From: Comamonadaceae bacterium
GTDB lineage: Bacteria; Pseudomonadota; Gammaproteobacteria; Burkholderiales; Burkholderiaceae_C
NCBI GenBank assembly: GCA_027485235.1
Contig: JAIXRJ010000008.1
Span: forward strand, 1 to 64,000
Reading direction: 5' to 3'
Length of the DNA: 64,000 bases
Part shown: positions 11,023-20,666 of the stretch, one piece after another
Numbering within the stretch: position 1 is the stretch's first letter
Layout of the letters: each line of letters opens with the position of its first letter
The notes under the pieces: model-generated
Told to the model about the DNA's origin: nothing
Seen by the model: only the letters and a program-made list of their open reading frames with translations
The model's database searches: none
Made by a program: the position numbers and the translations under genes

Positions 11023-11676
11023 TTAGGCGTTGACGGCGGTGTGAGCCAACCAGGGCTTGGTGGCCAGGCGTTCGGCTTCAAAGGCCTTGATCTTGTCGGC
11101 GTGGCGCAAGGTCAGGCCGATGTCGTCCAGACCGTTGAGCAGGCAGTACTTGCGGAAAGCCTGCACCTCGAAGGGGATCTCTTCGCCTTGGGGGCGCACC
11201 ACCACTTGACGCTCCAGGTCGACCGTGAGTTCGTAGCCGGGGAAGGCCGCCACTTCGTTGAACAGCAGGTCCACGGCAGCTTCGGGCAGCACGATGGGCA
11301 GCAGGCCGTTTTTAAAGCAGTTGTTGAAGAAGATGTCGGCAAAGCTGGGCGCGATCACACAGCGAAAGCCGTATTGGTCGATGGCCCAGGGGGCGTGCTC
11401 GCGGCTGGAGCCGCAGCCGAAGTTCTTGCGAGCCAACAGAACTTTGGCGCCTTTGTAGCGCGGCTGATTCAGCACGAAGTCGGGGTTGGGTTTGCGGTCG
11501 GACTCGGGCACGCCAGGCTGACCGACATCCAGGTAGCGCCATTCGTCAAACAGGTTGGGACCAAAGCCGGTCTTGCGGATCGACTTGAGGAACTGCTTGG
11601 GGATGATGGCGTCGGTGTCCACGTTGGCGCGGTCCATCGGGGCCACGATGCCTTTGAGGAGGGTGAATTTTTGCAT
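11023..11676 (-). CDS. leuD: 3-isopropylmalate dehydratase small subunit
   Basis: Swivel-domain partner of LeuC in isomerising 2-isopropylmalate to 3-isopropylmalate. 217 residues, typical length. Visible motifs: [17 protein letters not shown] near residue 16, [19 protein letters not shown] near residue 80, the conserved loop that touches substrate in aconitase-family swivel domains, and [23 protein letters not shown] ribosome-binding site precedes the ATG at 11676. It sits 20 bp downstream of leuC. Confidence 0.97.
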   Translation of the reverse strand: MQKFTLLKGIVAPMDRANVDTDAIIPKQFLKSIRKTGFGPNLFDEWRYLDVGQPGVPESDRKPNPDFVLNQPRYKGAKVLLARKNFGCGSSREHAPWAIDQYGFRCVIAPSFADIFFNNCFKNGLLPIVLPEAAVDLLFNEVAAFPGYELTVDLERQVVVRPQGEEIPFEVQAFRKYCLLNGLDDIGLTLRHADKIKAFEAERLATKPWLAHTAVNA

Positions 11677-11696
11677 CTTGTGGTTCCTCGAGCGCT

Positions 11697-13148
11697 TCAG
11701 GCGAATTTGCGGATGTCAACAAAGTGGCCGTGGATGGCCGCCGCAGCCGCCATGGCGGGGCTGACCAAGTGGGTGCGGCCACCCGCGCCCTGACGGCCTT
11801 CGAAATTGCGGTTGCTGGTCGATGCGCAGCGCTCACCGGGCTCCAGTCGGTCGGCGTTCATGGCCAAGCACATGGAGCAGCCGGGCTCGCGCCACTCAAA
11901 GCCAGCGGCCTTGAAGATCTCGTGCAGGCCTTCTTGTTCGGCTTGCACTTTGACCAAACCCGAGCCGGGCACGACCATGGCCAGCTTGACGTTCTTGGCG
12001 ACTTTTTGGCCGAGCTTTTTGACCACGGCAGCGGCTTCGCGCATGTCTTCGATGCGGCTGTTGGTGCACGAGCCGATGAAGACCTTGTCGATGGTGATGT
12101 CGGCCAGCGCCTTGCCGGGCTGCAAGCCCATATAAGTGAGCGCGCGCTCGATGGCGTCGCGCTTGACCTCGTCTTTTTCTTTGTCGGGGTCAGGCGTGTG
12201 GCCGTCGATGCCCAGCACCATTTCGGGCGAGGTACCCCAAGTGACTTGCGGCACGATGGCGCTGGCGTCCAGCTCGACTACGGCGTCAAAGTGTGCACCC
12301 GGGTCGGACTGCAGGGTCTTCCAGTAGGCCATGGCGTGGTCCCACTCGGCACCACCGACAAATTGGCCAGTTTTCGGATCTGTTCCTGGCGAGAGCAAAC
12401 GGCCCTTGACGTACTCGATGGTTTTCTCGTCCACCGCCACCAGGCCTGCGCGTGCGCCGCCCTCGATGGCCATGTTGCAGACCGTCATGCGCCCTTCCAT
12501 GGAGAGGCTGCGGATCGCCGAGCCTGCAAATTCAATGGTGTAGCCGGTGCCGCCCGCAGTGCCGATCTTGCCGATGATGGCCAGCACGATGTCTTTGCCG
12601 GTGAGGCCTTTGGCCAAGTTGCCCTCGACCAAAATCCGCATGTTCTTGGCTTTTTTGGCCAAGAGCGTTTGGGTGGCCATGACGTGTTCGACTTCGGAGG
12701 TGCCGATGCCGTGGGCCAGCGCGCCAAACGCGCCGTGGGTGGAGGTGTGGCTGTCGCCGCAGACCACGGTCATGCCGGGCAGGGTGGCGCCGTTTTCAGG
12801 GCCAATGACGTGCACGATGCCCTGGCGCTTGGACAGGAAGGGGAAGAAGGCGGCCGAGCCGTACTCCTTCATGTTGGCATCCAGCGTGGTGATTTGTTCT
12901 TTGCTGATCGGGTCGGTGATGCCGTCGTAGCCCAACTCCCAGCCGGTGGTGGGCGTGTTGTGGTCGGCCGTGGCCACGATGGAGCTGACGCGCCAGACTT
13001 TGCGGCCCGCTTGGCGAATGCCTTCGAAGGCTTGGGGGCTGGTGACTTCGTGCACCAAGTGGCGGTCGATGTACAAGACGGAGGTGCCGTCTTCTTCGGT
13101 GTGGACGACGTGTTCGTCCCAAATCTTGTCGTAGAGGGTGCGTGCCAT
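11697..13148 (-). CDS. leuC: 3-isopropylmalate dehydratase large subunit
   Basis: Catalytic subunit of isopropylmalate isomerase, an aconitase-family 4Fe-4S enzyme. 483 residues. The cluster cysteines are in [14 protein letters not shown] and [26 protein letters not shown] and [15 protein letters not shown] are the substrate-binding segments. The ATG at 13148 has a GGAAGC upstream. It is the first gene of leuCDB. The 200 bp before it, down to the gltA terminator, must hold the leu promoter; no leader peptide rich in leucine codons was found, so classical attenuation is not supported. Confidence 0.97.
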   Translation of the reverse strand: MARTLYDKIWDEHVVHTEEDGTSVLYIDRHLVHEVTSPQAFEGIRQAGRKVWRVSSIVATADHNTPTTGWELGYDGITDPISKEQITTLDANMKEYGSAAFFPFLSKRQGIVHVIGPENGATLPGMTVVCGDSHTSTHGAFGALAHGIGTSEVEHVMATQTLLAKKAKNMRILVEGNLAKGLTGKDIVLAIIGKIGTAGGTGYTIEFAGSAIRSLSMEGRMTVCNMAIEGGARAGLVAVDEKTIEYVKGRLLSPGTDPKTGQFVGGAEWDHAMAYWKTLQSDPGAHFDAVVELDASAIVPQVTWGTSPEMVLGIDGHTPDPDKEKDEVKRDAIERALTYMGLQPGKALADITIDKVFIGSCTNSRIEDMREAAAVVKKLGQKVAKNVKLAMVVPGSGLVKVQAEQEGLHEIFKAAGFEWREPGCSMCLAMNADRLEPGERCASTSNRNFEGRQGAGGRTHLVSPAMAAAAAIHGHFVDIRKFA

Positions 13149-13352
13149 GGAGCTTCCTTGCTGTGCAGCCTGCCATTTTATGCGGTTCGCAGGCTTTCCA
13201 AGTCACCCTTGCGCGCGACCTGTCAAGCGTTGCGTGGGCTTGTGGCGGCAGCGCCATGGCCCGCCAGGCCTCATCAGTCGCTTCGCGCCAGCAAATCGGC
13301 CTGCCGGGCCACGGCACTGCCACCACAAGCGGATGTCGACAACACGAAGATG

Positions 13353-13379
13353 CAAAAAAGCCCGCACAAAGCGGGCTTT
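13353..13379 (-). terminator. Rho-independent terminator of gltA
   Basis: On the minus strand, 22 bases after the gltA stop, a 9-bp perfect stem AAAGCCCGC / GCGGGCTTT with a five-base loop is followed by T residues. It separates the sdh-gltA transcript from the leu operon reading in the same direction. Confidence 0.85.
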
Positions 13380-13400
13380 CGGGGTTCGGGTGTCAACCGA

Positions 13401-14699
13401 TCAACGCTGCACGTCGCGGCGCACAGAGCCGGTGAACAGCTGACGTGGGCGGCCGATTTTGTACTCGGAGTCGCTGATCATTTCGTTCAGCTGGGCGATC
13501 CAGCCAACGGTGCGGGCCAGGGCGAACACGCCGGTGAACAGGTTCACTGGGATGCCGATGGCGCGTTGCACGATGCCGGAGTAGAAGTCCACGTTGGGGT
13601 AGAGCTTACGGCTGACGAAGTAGTCGTCTTCCAGGGCGATTTTTTCCAGGGCTTTCGCCAGTTTGAAGAGCGGGTCGTTTTCCAGGCCCAGTTCTTTCAG
13701 CACTTCGTCGCAAGTTTCCTGCATCAACTTGGCGCGAGGATCGTAGTTTTTGTAAACGCGGTGACCGAAGCCCATCAGCTTGACGCCAGAATTTTTGTCT
13801 TTGACCTTTTCCATGAACTCGCCGACTTTGGTGATGCCACCCATTTTCTGGATGTCTTCCAGCATGTTCAGGCAAGCTTCGTTGGCGCCACCGTGTGCCG
13901 GCCCCCACAGGCAGGCCACACCCGCAGCGATGGCCGCGAAAGGGTTGGTGCCGGACGAGCCGCACAGACGCACTGTGGAGGTCGATGCGTTTTGTTCATG
14001 GTCTGCATGCAAAATGAAAATGCGGTCCATGGCGCGCTCAAGCACGGGGTTCACCACGTACTCTTCGCAGGGAACGCCGAACATCATGCGCAAAAAATTA
14101 CCGGAATAGCTCAGGTTGTTCTGCGGGTACATGAAGGGCTGGCCCACGCCGTACTTGTAGGCCATGGCCACGAGCGTGGGCAACTTGGCGATCAGGCGGA
14201 TCGCTGAAATGTGCCGGTGCTCGGGGTTGTTGATGTCGGTGCTGTCGTGGTAGAACGCCGACAAAGCGCCAATCAGACCGGTCAAGACGGCCATGGGGTG
14301 GGCGTCCCGGCGAAACCCGCGCAGGAAAAACTGCAACTGCTCGTTGACCATGGTGTGGTTGTTCACCAGTTTGTGAAAGTCCTTGCTTTGCTGGCCGACG
14401 GGCAATTCACCGTTCAAGAGCAAATAGCAGGTGTCCAGGAAGTCGACTTTGTTGGCCAGTTGTTCGATGGGGTAACCACGGTACAAAAGCTCGCCTTTGT
14501 CACCATCGATGTAGGTGATGGCAGACTGGCAGGAGGCCGTCGACAAGAAACCCGGGTCATAAGTGAACATGCCGCTTTGCCCGTACAGCTTGCGGATGTC
14601 GATGACGTCAGGACCAATATTGCCGGAGTAAACAGGCATCTCGATGCTGGGGCTGCCGTTGGAAAATGACAGGGTGGCTTTGTTATCGGCGAGTTTCAT
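13401..14699 (-). CDS. gltA: Citrate synthase (type II, hexameric family)
   Basis: Condenses oxaloacetate with acetyl-CoA in the TCA cycle. 432 residues, normal for the long proteobacterial form. The catalytic residues are seen in [17 protein letters not shown] (His), [14 protein letters not shown] (His) and [16 protein letters not shown] (Asp). The N-terminal [20 protein letters not shown] beta domain is typical of the NADH-sensitive type. The ATG at 14699 has GAGG upstream; an in-frame start 5 codons earlier lacks one. It is the last gene after sdhCDAB-sdhE and is followed by a strong terminator. Confidence 0.97.
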   Translation of the reverse strand: MKLADNKATLSFSNGSPSIEMPVYSGNIGPDVIDIRKLYGQSGMFTYDPGFLSTASCQSAITYIDGDKGELLYRGYPIEQLANKVDFLDTCYLLLNGELPVGQQSKDFHKLVNNHTMVNEQLQFFLRGFRRDAHPMAVLTGLIGALSAFYHDSTDINNPEHRHISAIRLIAKLPTLVAMAYKYGVGQPFMYPQNNLSYSGNFLRMMFGVPCEEYVVNPVLERAMDRIFILHADHEQNASTSTVRLCGSSGTNPFAAIAAGVACLWGPAHGGANEACLNMLEDIQKMGGITKVGEFMEKVKDKNSGVKLMGFGHRVYKNYDPRAKLMQETCDEVLKELGLENDPLFKLAKALEKIALEDDYFVSRKLYPNVDFYSGIVQRAIGIPVNLFTGVFALARTVGWIAQLNEMISDSEYKIGRPRQLFTGSVRRDVQR

Positions 14700-14742
14700 G
14701 GTGGGTTTCCTCAAAAATTCAGGGGGGTTGAACCTGACGGGT

Positions 14743-15051
14743 TCACGCTCTCAACATGTCCAGGACTTCACACACCTCTTCGGTGCTGATCTCGGGCTGA
14801 AGTTCCTTGCGGCGCAGCAACAGGTCCATGAGGTCGTTGTCTGACAGGTCCATCAGCACATACATGCCCCGGGCGTGGCCAACCGACAAACTTGAAGCGT
14901 GCTGATTGAAAAAGCGCTCGATGAACAAATCATTCTCGAGAAGACCGCGTCGGCTGCGCCAGCGCAGCTTGCTGAGTGAGCGCTCGCTCAAAGGAGCAAA
15001 GCGGTCAGCGCCCACCAGTGACGCGTCTTCCAAGATGGGTGTGACGGACAT
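14743..15051 (-). CDS. sdhE: FAD assembly factor SdhE
   Basis: Small helical protein (102 residues) needed for covalent attachment of FAD to SdhA. The defining motif RGLLENDLF is at about residues 35-43, preceded by LRWRSRR. The rest of the family pattern ([26 protein letters not shown]) follows. The start codon overlaps the sdhB stop by one base (TGATG), so the two are co-translated, fitting its role with the neighbouring SdhA. Confidence 0.94.
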   Translation of the reverse strand: MSVTPILEDASLVGADRFAPLSERSLSKLRWRSRRGLLENDLFIERFFNQHASSLSVGHARGMYVLMDLSDNDLMDLLLRRKELQPEISTEEVCEVLDMLRA

Positions 15052-15755
15052 CAGGCAGCGCGGCGTAACATCATTTCTTTGATCTTGCCAATCGCTTTGG
15101 TGGGGTTCAGACCCTTGGGGCAGACATCGACGCAGTTCATGATGGTGTGGCAGCGGAACAAACGGTAAGGGTCTTCCAGGTTGTCCAGGCGCTCAGCGGT
15201 GGCTTCGTCGCGGCTGTCGGCAATGAAGCGGTAGGCTTGGAGCAATCCGGCGGGGCCCACGAACTTGTCGGGGTTCCACCAGAAGCTGGGGCAGGCGGTT
15301 GAACAGCTGGCGCACAAAATACACTCGTACAAGCCGTTCAGCTCGTCGCGCTCTTCCGGGCTTTGCAGGCGCTCGGTCTCGGGCGGAATGGTGCTGTTGA
15401 TCAGGTAGGGCTTGATCGAGTGGTACTGCTTGAAAAACTGGGTCATGTCCACGATCACGTCGCGGATCACGGGCAGACCGGGCAGGGGCTTCAACACAAT
15501 GGTGCCGGGCAGGGTGTTCATGTTGGTGAGACACGCCAAGCCGTTTTTGCCGTTGATGTTCATCGCGTCGGAGCCGCACACGCCTTCGCGGCAAGAGCGG
15601 CGGAAGGAAATGGTAGGGTCCACGGCCTTGAGCTTCATCAAGGCGTCAAGCAACATGCGTTCGTTGCCGTCCAGTTCGACCTGGATGGTTTGCATGTAGG
15701 GCTTGGCGTCCTTGTCCGGGTCGTAGCGGTAGATCTGAAAAGTGCGTAGGGTCAT
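15051..15755 (-). CDS. sdhB: Succinate dehydrogenase iron-sulfur subunit
   Basis: Carries electrons from the SdhA flavin to quinone through 2Fe-2S, 4Fe-4S and 3Fe-4S centres. 234 residues. The 2Fe-2S ligands are in SCREGVCGSDAM, the 4Fe-4S motif is CILCASCSTACP, and the third cluster uses CHTIMNCVDVCPKGLNP. The start at 15755 (MTLRTFQIYRYDPD) has CAGGAG upstream; a much longer upstream open frame exists but is not coding. Membrane-associated on the cytoplasmic side via SdhC/SdhD. Confidence 0.97.
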   Translation of the reverse strand: MTLRTFQIYRYDPDKDAKPYMQTIQVELDGNERMLLDALMKLKAVDPTISFRRSCREGVCGSDAMNINGKNGLACLTNMNTLPGTIVLKPLPGLPVIRDVIVDMTQFFKQYHSIKPYLINSTIPPETERLQSPEERDELNGLYECILCASCSTACPSFWWNPDKFVGPAGLLQAYRFIADSRDEATAERLDNLEDPYRLFRCHTIMNCVDVCPKGLNPTKAIGKIKEMMLRRAA

Positions 15756-15817
15756 GAAAGAACTCCTGGTGTATTCGGGGGGGGACCGCCACTGGGTGTG
15801 AACAGTCCAGGCAATCT

Positions 15818-17623
15818 TTAGAAGGTGCGGACCTTGGGAGGGACTGAGTCCACCGTCAGGGGCTTGAGCTTGACGGGCTTGTAGGTCAGGCTGTTGTTGG
15901 CGCTGTGCCACAGGCTGTGTTTCATCCAGTTGGCATCGTCGCGGCCCAATGGGGCCACGGCGTCGTCCACTGGGCGCTCGTAGTCGCTCACGGTGTGGGC
16001 GCCACGGCACTCGCGGCGGGCAGCGGCAGACACCATGGTGGACTGCGCAGCTTCGATCAAGTTTTCCACTTCCAGGGCTTCGATGCGGGCGGTGTTGAAC
16101 ACTTTGGAGGTGTCCTTCAGTCCGATCGCATTGACGCGCTCGCGGATGGCGGCGATCTTTTGCACGCCTTCGTCCATGGAGGCTTGGGTGCGGAACACGC
16201 CAGCGTGTTGCTGCATGGCGGCGCGCATGTCGTTGGCCACGTCTTGGGCGTATTCGCCGCCACGGCCTTCGAGCTTGTTCAAGCGCTCGAGTGTGAGGTC
16301 TGTGGCATCGGCTGGCAAAGGCTTGTGCGACTTGGTTTTGGAGGCGAAGTCGACAATGTGGTTGCCTGCAGCACGGCCAAACACCAGCAAGTCCAGCAGC
16401 GAGTTGGTGCCCAAGCGGTTGGCGCCGTGCACCGACACACAAGAGCATTCGCCCACGGCGTAGAGTCCGTTGACCACGGCGTTGTGGTCTGTGGCGTTTT
16501 GCACCACCACCTGGCCGTTGATGTTGGTCGGGATGCCGCCCATCTGGTAGTGGATGGTGGGCACCACCGGAATCGGCTCTTTGGTGATGTCGACGTTGGC
16601 GAAGTTGACGCCAATTTCGTACACCGAAGGCAGACGCTTGTGGATGGTTTCTGCACCCAAGTGGTCCAACTTGAGCAGCACGTAGTCCTTGTTGGGGCCG
16701 CAGCCACGGCCTTCCTTGATTTCCTGGTCCATGCAGCGGGACACGAAGTCGCGCGGAGCCAGGTCTTTCAGGGTGGGCGCATAACGCTCCATGAAGCGTT
16801 CGCCATTGCTGTTGAGCAAGATCGCGCCTTCGCCACGGCAGCCTTCGGTCAAGAGCACACCAGCACCGGCCACGCCGGTGGGGTGGAATTGCCAGAACTC
16901 CATGTCTTCCAAAGGAATGCCCGCACGAGCGGCCATGCCGAGGCCGTCACCGGTGTTGATGAAGGCGTTGGTTGAAGCGGCATAAATGCGGCCTGCGCCA
17001 CCGGTGGCCATCAGCACGGTCTTGGCGTGCAAGACGTGCAGGTCGCCGGTTTCCATCTCCAAGGCGGTCACGCCCACCACGTCGCCTTCGGCGTCGCGGA
17101 TCAGGTCGAGGGCCATCCACTCCACAAAGAAGCTGGTTTTGGCAGCCACGTTTTGCTGGTACAAGGTGTGAAGCATGGCGTGGCCGGTGCGGTCAGCGGC
17201 AGCGCAAGCGCGTTGCACGGGCTTTTCACCGTAGTTGGCGGTGTGGCCGCCAAATGGGCGCTGGTAAATAGTGCCATCAGGGTTGCGGTCAAACGGCATG
17301 CCCATGTGCTCGAGGTCGTACACGACCTTGGGCGCTTCGCGGCACATGAATTCGATCGCATCCTGGTCGCCGAGCCAGTCGGAGCCCTTGATGGTGTCGT
17401 AAAAGTGGTAATGCCAGTTGTCGTCGGACATGTTGCCCAGCGAGGCACCGATGCCGCCTTGGGCTGCGACGGTGTGTGAACGTGTGGGGAACACTTTCGA
17501 CAGGACGGCGACATTCAAGCCTGCGCGGGCCAACTGCAGTGAGGCACGCATGCCCGAACCACCAGCGCCGACGATCACGACATCAAACTTGCGGGTGGAG
17601 ATTTTCTCTTTGGTATAGCTCAT
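15818..17623 (-). CDS. sdhA: Succinate dehydrogenase flavoprotein subunit
   Basis: Oxidises succinate to fumarate. 601 residues. FAD-binding start FDVVIVGAGGSGMRASLQLA; the covalent FAD attachment His is in FPTRSHTVAAQGGIGASLG; active-site segments QFHPTGVAGAGVLLTEG, RFMERYAP, and GGIPTNINGQVV; C-terminal ARRECRGAHTVSDYERPVDD. It lies between sdhD and sdhB with short gaps (53 and 62 bp), consistent with a single sdhCDAB-sdhE-gltA transcript. Confidence 0.98.
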   Translation of the reverse strand: MSYTKEKISTRKFDVVIVGAGGSGMRASLQLARAGLNVAVLSKVFPTRSHTVAAQGGIGASLGNMSDDNWHYHFYDTIKGSDWLGDQDAIEFMCREAPKVVYDLEHMGMPFDRNPDGTIYQRPFGGHTANYGEKPVQRACAAADRTGHAMLHTLYQQNVAAKTSFFVEWMALDLIRDAEGDVVGVTALEMETGDLHVLHAKTVLMATGGAGRIYAASTNAFINTGDGLGMAARAGIPLEDMEFWQFHPTGVAGAGVLLTEGCRGEGAILLNSNGERFMERYAPTLKDLAPRDFVSRCMDQEIKEGRGCGPNKDYVLLKLDHLGAETIHKRLPSVYEIGVNFANVDITKEPIPVVPTIHYQMGGIPTNINGQVVVQNATDHNAVVNGLYAVGECSCVSVHGANRLGTNSLLDLLVFGRAAGNHIVDFASKTKSHKPLPADATDLTLERLNKLEGRGGEYAQDVANDMRAAMQQHAGVFRTQASMDEGVQKIAAIRERVNAIGLKDTSKVFNTARIEALEVENLIEAAQSTMVSAAARRECRGAHTVSDYERPVDDAVAPLGRDDANWMKHSLWHSANNSLTYKPVKLKPLTVDSVPPKVRTF

Positions 17624-17676
17624 GTTTTATCTAAGTTGGTGTGGGTTCAGCGCAATGACAAGCGGTGAGGGGCGCT

Positions 17677-18042
17677 TCAAAGGCGCCACAGGGCCTGAAC
17701 AGACCAACCAGCACAGCCGATCAGCCAAACAAGGGTGAAAACATGCAAAACCAGACGCAGTGCCAAAGGTTTGATGTAGTCCATCCAAATGTCACGCATG
17801 CCGACCCAGACGTGGTACAGCAGGGCAAGGATCACGCAGAAGGTCAAAACCTTCATCCACTGAGAAGCAAAAATGCCCGCCCATTCTTCGTATCCGATGG
17901 GGCCGGAAGTGAAAATCACTTGGGCCAACAAAATCACGGTAAAAAGGGCCATCAATGAGGCGGTGACGCGCTGGGCAAGCCAATCGCGAAAGCCGTAACC
18001 AGCACCGGTGACGATGCGTTTGGAGCCGTAGTTCACGGACAT
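17677..18042 (-). CDS. sdhD: Succinate dehydrogenase membrane anchor subunit
   Basis: 121 residues with three transmembrane helices (about 28-50, 65-85 and 95-117). Conserved segments GAGYGFRDWLAQRVTASLMAL and LLYHVWVGMRDIWMDYIKP contain the haem His and quinone-site residues of the family. With SdhC it binds haem b and ubiquinone. AAGGAAA precedes the ATG at 18042. Confidence 0.93.
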   Translation of the reverse strand: MSVNYGSKRIVTGAGYGFRDWLAQRVTASLMALFTVILLAQVIFTSGPIGYEEWAGIFASQWMKVLTFCVILALLYHVWVGMRDIWMDYIKPLALRLVLHVFTLVWLIGCAGWSVQALWRL

Positions 18043-18075
18043 AGGTCAGTTTCCTTGTTGTTGTTTTGGGGTGAT

Positions 18076-18507
18076 TCAGTACAGGCCGAAGAGCTTGGCG
18101 CCTAGAGCGGCCGTGAGGCCAACACTCAGGGCCAGGGTGACGATGGCCGAAGACTTGCCGAACTCTTTGGTCACGGCGTGAAACATGTCCATGTACAAAT
18201 GGCGCAGACCTGCAATGAAGTGGTGCAAGTAAGCCCAGATCAAGGCCAAGGCGACCAGTTTCATGAACCAGCCGGGCACAAAACCAAGCCCAATGTTGAA
18301 AGCGGCTGAAAACTTGGCAAACGAAAATTCGGAGGTGATGGAGTGATCGAACATCCAGATGATGAGCGGCATCAGCAAAAACATCAGAAAACCGCTGATG
18401 CGGTGAAGGATGGAAACAATGCCTGCCACCGGCAGTCGGTAAGAGGGCAGGTCTTTCAGCGCGTTGATGTTCCGGAATTCGGGTCGCTTTCTGGCGAGTT
18501 CAGTCAT
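18076..18507 (-). CDS. sdhC: Succinate dehydrogenase cytochrome b556 subunit
   Basis: 143 residues, three transmembrane helices. Signature segments: RPEFRNINALKDLPSYRLPVA near the N-terminus and SILHRISGFLMFLLMPLIIW, then LHHFIAGLRHLYMDM containing the haem-ligand His. First gene of the operon; about 120 bp lie between its start and the stop of gntR, an adequate promoter space. No copy of the palindrome found near gntR/mdh is present in this gap. Confidence 0.94.
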   Translation of the reverse strand: MTELARKRPEFRNINALKDLPSYRLPVAGIVSILHRISGFLMFLLMPLIIWMFDHSITSEFSFAKFSAAFNIGLGFVPGWFMKLVALALIWAYLHHFIAGLRHLYMDMFHAVTKEFGKSSAIVTLALSVGLTAALGAKLFGLY

Positions 18508-18630
18508 GTGGGCACTTTCTGGAAGATAACTCGGTTGTAATTTTGAATGACAAGCCGAAAGATTCTATTGCAATGCAGCAAACTGACATGATCATTGCAA
18601 GGTCTTTGGCTGAAAAATTTTGACAGTTTT

Positions 18631-19428
18631 TTAACTCAAGGCGTTGCGGTAATGGTGGGTGTCGGTGCGGTAAAAACCACGGCGTAGCTCCATCGGCGTG
18701 TCGTTGTAGGTGTAGGCCACGCGCTCGACGCTCAACAAAGGTGCGCTGGCAGGGATTTGCAGCAGTTCGCTTTGGCTTGCATCGGGTAATACAGCTCGGA
18801 TTTTTTCGTCCGCACGCACCATCCGCACGCCAAATTCGGTTTCAAACAAGCCGTACATCGGACCCTGATAGACCGTCAGCCGTTCGGCGCTCAGGCCTTT
18901 GAAAGGACCGCCGGGCAACCAGAGATCTTCCAAAATGGTCGGAATACCTGCGAAAGACAGCACGCGGCGCACCTGCAAAACCGAGTCGCCAGCGCGTAAA
19001 GCCAATGTCCGGGCGATCTCAGCGGTGGCGCGCAGTCGTTTGCAGTCCACGATAGTGCGCTGCGCAGGTCCCTCGGTGTTCTGGTTGCCTTGGTCAGGCA
19101 CCAGCTTGAGGAATCGGTATTGAACGTGTTGTTCCGTATGGGTGGCCACAAAAGTGCCTTTGCCCTGACGCCTCAACAGCAGGTGGTCGCTGGCCAATTC
19201 GTCGATGGCTTTGCGAACGGTGCCTTGGCTCACCCGGTAGCGGCCAGCCAACTCTATTTCGCTGGGAATTGATTCGCCGGGTTTCCATTCGCCCGTTTGC
19301 AAGCTTTGCAGAATCAACCCCTTGATTTGCTGGTAAAGCGGACTGAAAGCAGGCGTCAGTGCGCTTGCATCAAGGGCTGGTGTCTCAGTCGGTGGAAATG
19401 GGAGGTTCATGGGGGGTTCATGGGTCAT
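18631..19428 (-). CDS. GntR family transcriptional regulator (HutC/UTRA subfamily)
   Basis: 265 residues. An N-terminal winged helix-turn-helix (about residues 30-95: PLYQQIKGLILQSLQ, GESIPSEIELAGRYRVSQGT, then VRKAIDELASDHLLLRRQGKG) is followed by a UTRA effector-binding domain (about 115-260, ending RGFYRTDTHHYRNAL). The gene lies between sdhC and mdh and diverges from mdh. A perfect palindrome (19470-19481) fills the spacer of its predicted promoter, which suggests autoregulation and control of mdh. The effector is unknown; a TCA intermediate is a reasonable guess. Another start at 19410 is possible; neither has a good ribosome-binding site. Confidence 0.88.
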   Translation of the reverse strand: MTHEPPMNLPFPPTETPALDASALTPAFSPLYQQIKGLILQSLQTGEWKPGESIPSEIELAGRYRVSQGTVRKAIDELASDHLLLRRQGKGTFVATHTEQHVQYRFLKLVPDQGNQNTEGPAQRTIVDCKRLRATAEIARTLALRAGDSVLQVRRVLSFAGIPTILEDLWLPGGPFKGLSAERLTVYQGPMYGLFETEFGVRMVRADEKIRAVLPDASQSELLQIPASAPLLSVERVAYTYNDTPMELRRGFYRTDTHHYRNALS

Positions 19429-19463
19429 CGTCTGGCACCGGTCGAAACCGTGTCAGATGTGCC

Positions 19464-19491
19464 ATCATATCTTATATAAGACATAAGACAA
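19464..19491 (-). promoter_or_regulatory. gntR promoter with palindromic operator in the spacer
   Basis: Reading leftward, TTGTCT (19491-19486) and TATGAT (19469-19464) are separated by 16 bp. The perfect 12-bp palindrome TCTTATATAAGA (19470-19481) occupies the spacer and abuts the -10. A second half-site, ATAAGACA, follows at 19484-19491. The exact 14-mer ATCTTATATAAGAC occurs once more in inverse orientation at 49631-49644. The architecture fits repression by a GntR-type protein, most simply the adjacent one. Confidence 0.6.
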
Positions 19492-19492
19492 A

Positions 19493-19522
19493 TTGACCGC
19501 TCAGGCTTTTCGCGAGTACACT
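19493..19522 (+). promoter_or_regulatory. Predicted mdh promoter
   Basis: TTGACC (19493-19498) and TACACT (19517-19522) are spaced by 18 bp and point toward mdh. The palindrome at 19470-19481 and the extra half-site at 19484-19491 end immediately upstream of the -35, so one operator region could control both divergent genes. The leader to the mdh ATG is about 130 bases. Confidence 0.5.
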
Positions 19523-19660
19523 TGCGTGACGATTGCTTGCCCATGAGGTGCACCCTTGTGCAGTCCTTAGGCGGGTCCGGTGTCCCGGGCAGCCTTGCTC
19601 TCAGCCTGTGTTGGCTCAGGGCTGCGATCACTTGTTCTCAACCTTCTGGAGTTTCCCACC

Positions 19661-20647
19661 ATGAGCAAAAAGCCCGTCCGCGTTGCCGTCACCGGCGCAG
19701 CAGGTCAAATCGGTTACGCATTGTTGTTCCGCATCGCTTCCGGCGAAATGCTGGGCAAAGACCAGCCCGTCATCCTGCAATTGCTCGAAGTCCCCGCCGA
19801 AGGCCCACAAAAAGCGCTCAAGGGCGTGATGATGGAATTGCAAGACTGCGCGTTCCCATTGCTGGTGGGCATGGAAGCCCATGGTGATCCGATGACCGCT
19901 TTTAAGGACGTGGACTACGCATTGCTGGTCGGTTCGCGCCCACGCGGCCCCGGCATGGAGCGTGCTGAATTGTTGGCCATCAACGGCGCCATCTTCACCG
20001 CGCAAGGCAAGGCCTTGAATGCTGTCGCTTCGCGTGATGTCAAAGTGCTGGTGGTGGGCAACCCCGCCAACACCAACGCCTACATCGCCATGAAAGCCGC
20101 GCCAGACCTCAAGCCCGACAACTTCACCGCCATGCTGCGTCTGGACCACAACCGCGCGCTCTCGCAAATCGCCGCCAAGACTGGCAAAGCCGTGGCCGAC
20201 ATCGAAAAATTGTGCGTCTGGGGCAACCACTCGCCCACCATGTACGCCGACTACCGTTTCGCCACCATCCAGGGCGAGTCGGTCAAGGCCATGATCAACG
20301 ACCAGGAATGGAACGCCAACGTGTTTTTGCCTACAGTCGGCAAGCGTGGCGCGGCCATCATTGAAGCGCGTGGTTTGTCGTCTGCTGCTTCGGCTGCCAA
20401 CGCCGCCATCGACCACATGCGCGACTGGGCCCTGGGCACCCACGGCAAGTGGGTCACCATGGGCATCCCATCACAAGGCTGGTACGGCATCCCTAAAGAC
20501 GTCATGTTCGGTTTCCCCGTCACCTGCGAAAACGGCCAGTACAAAGTGGTTGAAGGTCTGGAAATTGACGCCTTCAGCCAAGGCTGCATCGACAAGACTC
20601 TGAAAGAGTTGACCGACGAGCAAGCGGGCGTGGCTCACCTGATCTGA
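19661..20647 (+). CDS. mdh: Malate dehydrogenase
   Basis: NAD-dependent interconversion of malate and oxaloacetate. 328 residues, the long group of LDH/MDH-type enzymes common in Betaproteobacteria. Start [20 protein letters not shown] is the Rossmann motif; [19 protein letters not shown] holds the substrate arginine loop; [15 protein letters not shown]; catalytic Asp/His in [14 protein letters not shown] and [19 protein letters not shown] lies upstream of the ATG at 19661. It heads a run with a CitE-like lyase and acnB, forming a TCA cluster with the sdh-gltA genes across the regulator. Confidence 0.97.
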   Translation: MSKKPVRVAVTGAAGQIGYALLFRIASGEMLGKDQPVILQLLEVPAEGPQKALKGVMMELQDCAFPLLVGMEAHGDPMTAFKDVDYALLVGSRPRGPGMERAELLAINGAIFTAQGKALNAVASRDVKVLVVGNPANTNAYIAMKAAPDLKPDNFTAMLRLDHNRALSQIAAKTGKAVADIEKLCVWGNHSPTMYADYRFATIQGESVKAMINDQEWNANVFLPTVGKRGAAIIEARGLSSAASAANAAIDHMRDWALGTHGKWVTMGIPSQGWYGIPKDVMFGFPVTCENGQYKVVEGLEIDAFSQGCIDKTLKELTDEQAGVAHLI

Positions 20648-20666
20648 TTCAGGCAGAGAAGTCCAA

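Noticed and set aside
13149..13352. Possible leu leader peptide or small gene upstream of leuC
   Set aside because: No run of leucine codons, no ribosome-binding site, and no conserved product in either strand.
11724..14207. Very long open frame (827 codons) on the plus strand across leuC and gltA
   Set aside because: It lies antisense to two well-supported genes, is His/Ala/Val/Gly-rich as expected for a mirror of GC-rich codons, and matches no family.
15756..16448. N-terminal extension of sdhB by over 200 codons
   Set aside because: The extension overlaps the end of sdhA in another frame; sdhB has a good ribosome-binding site and family start at 15755.
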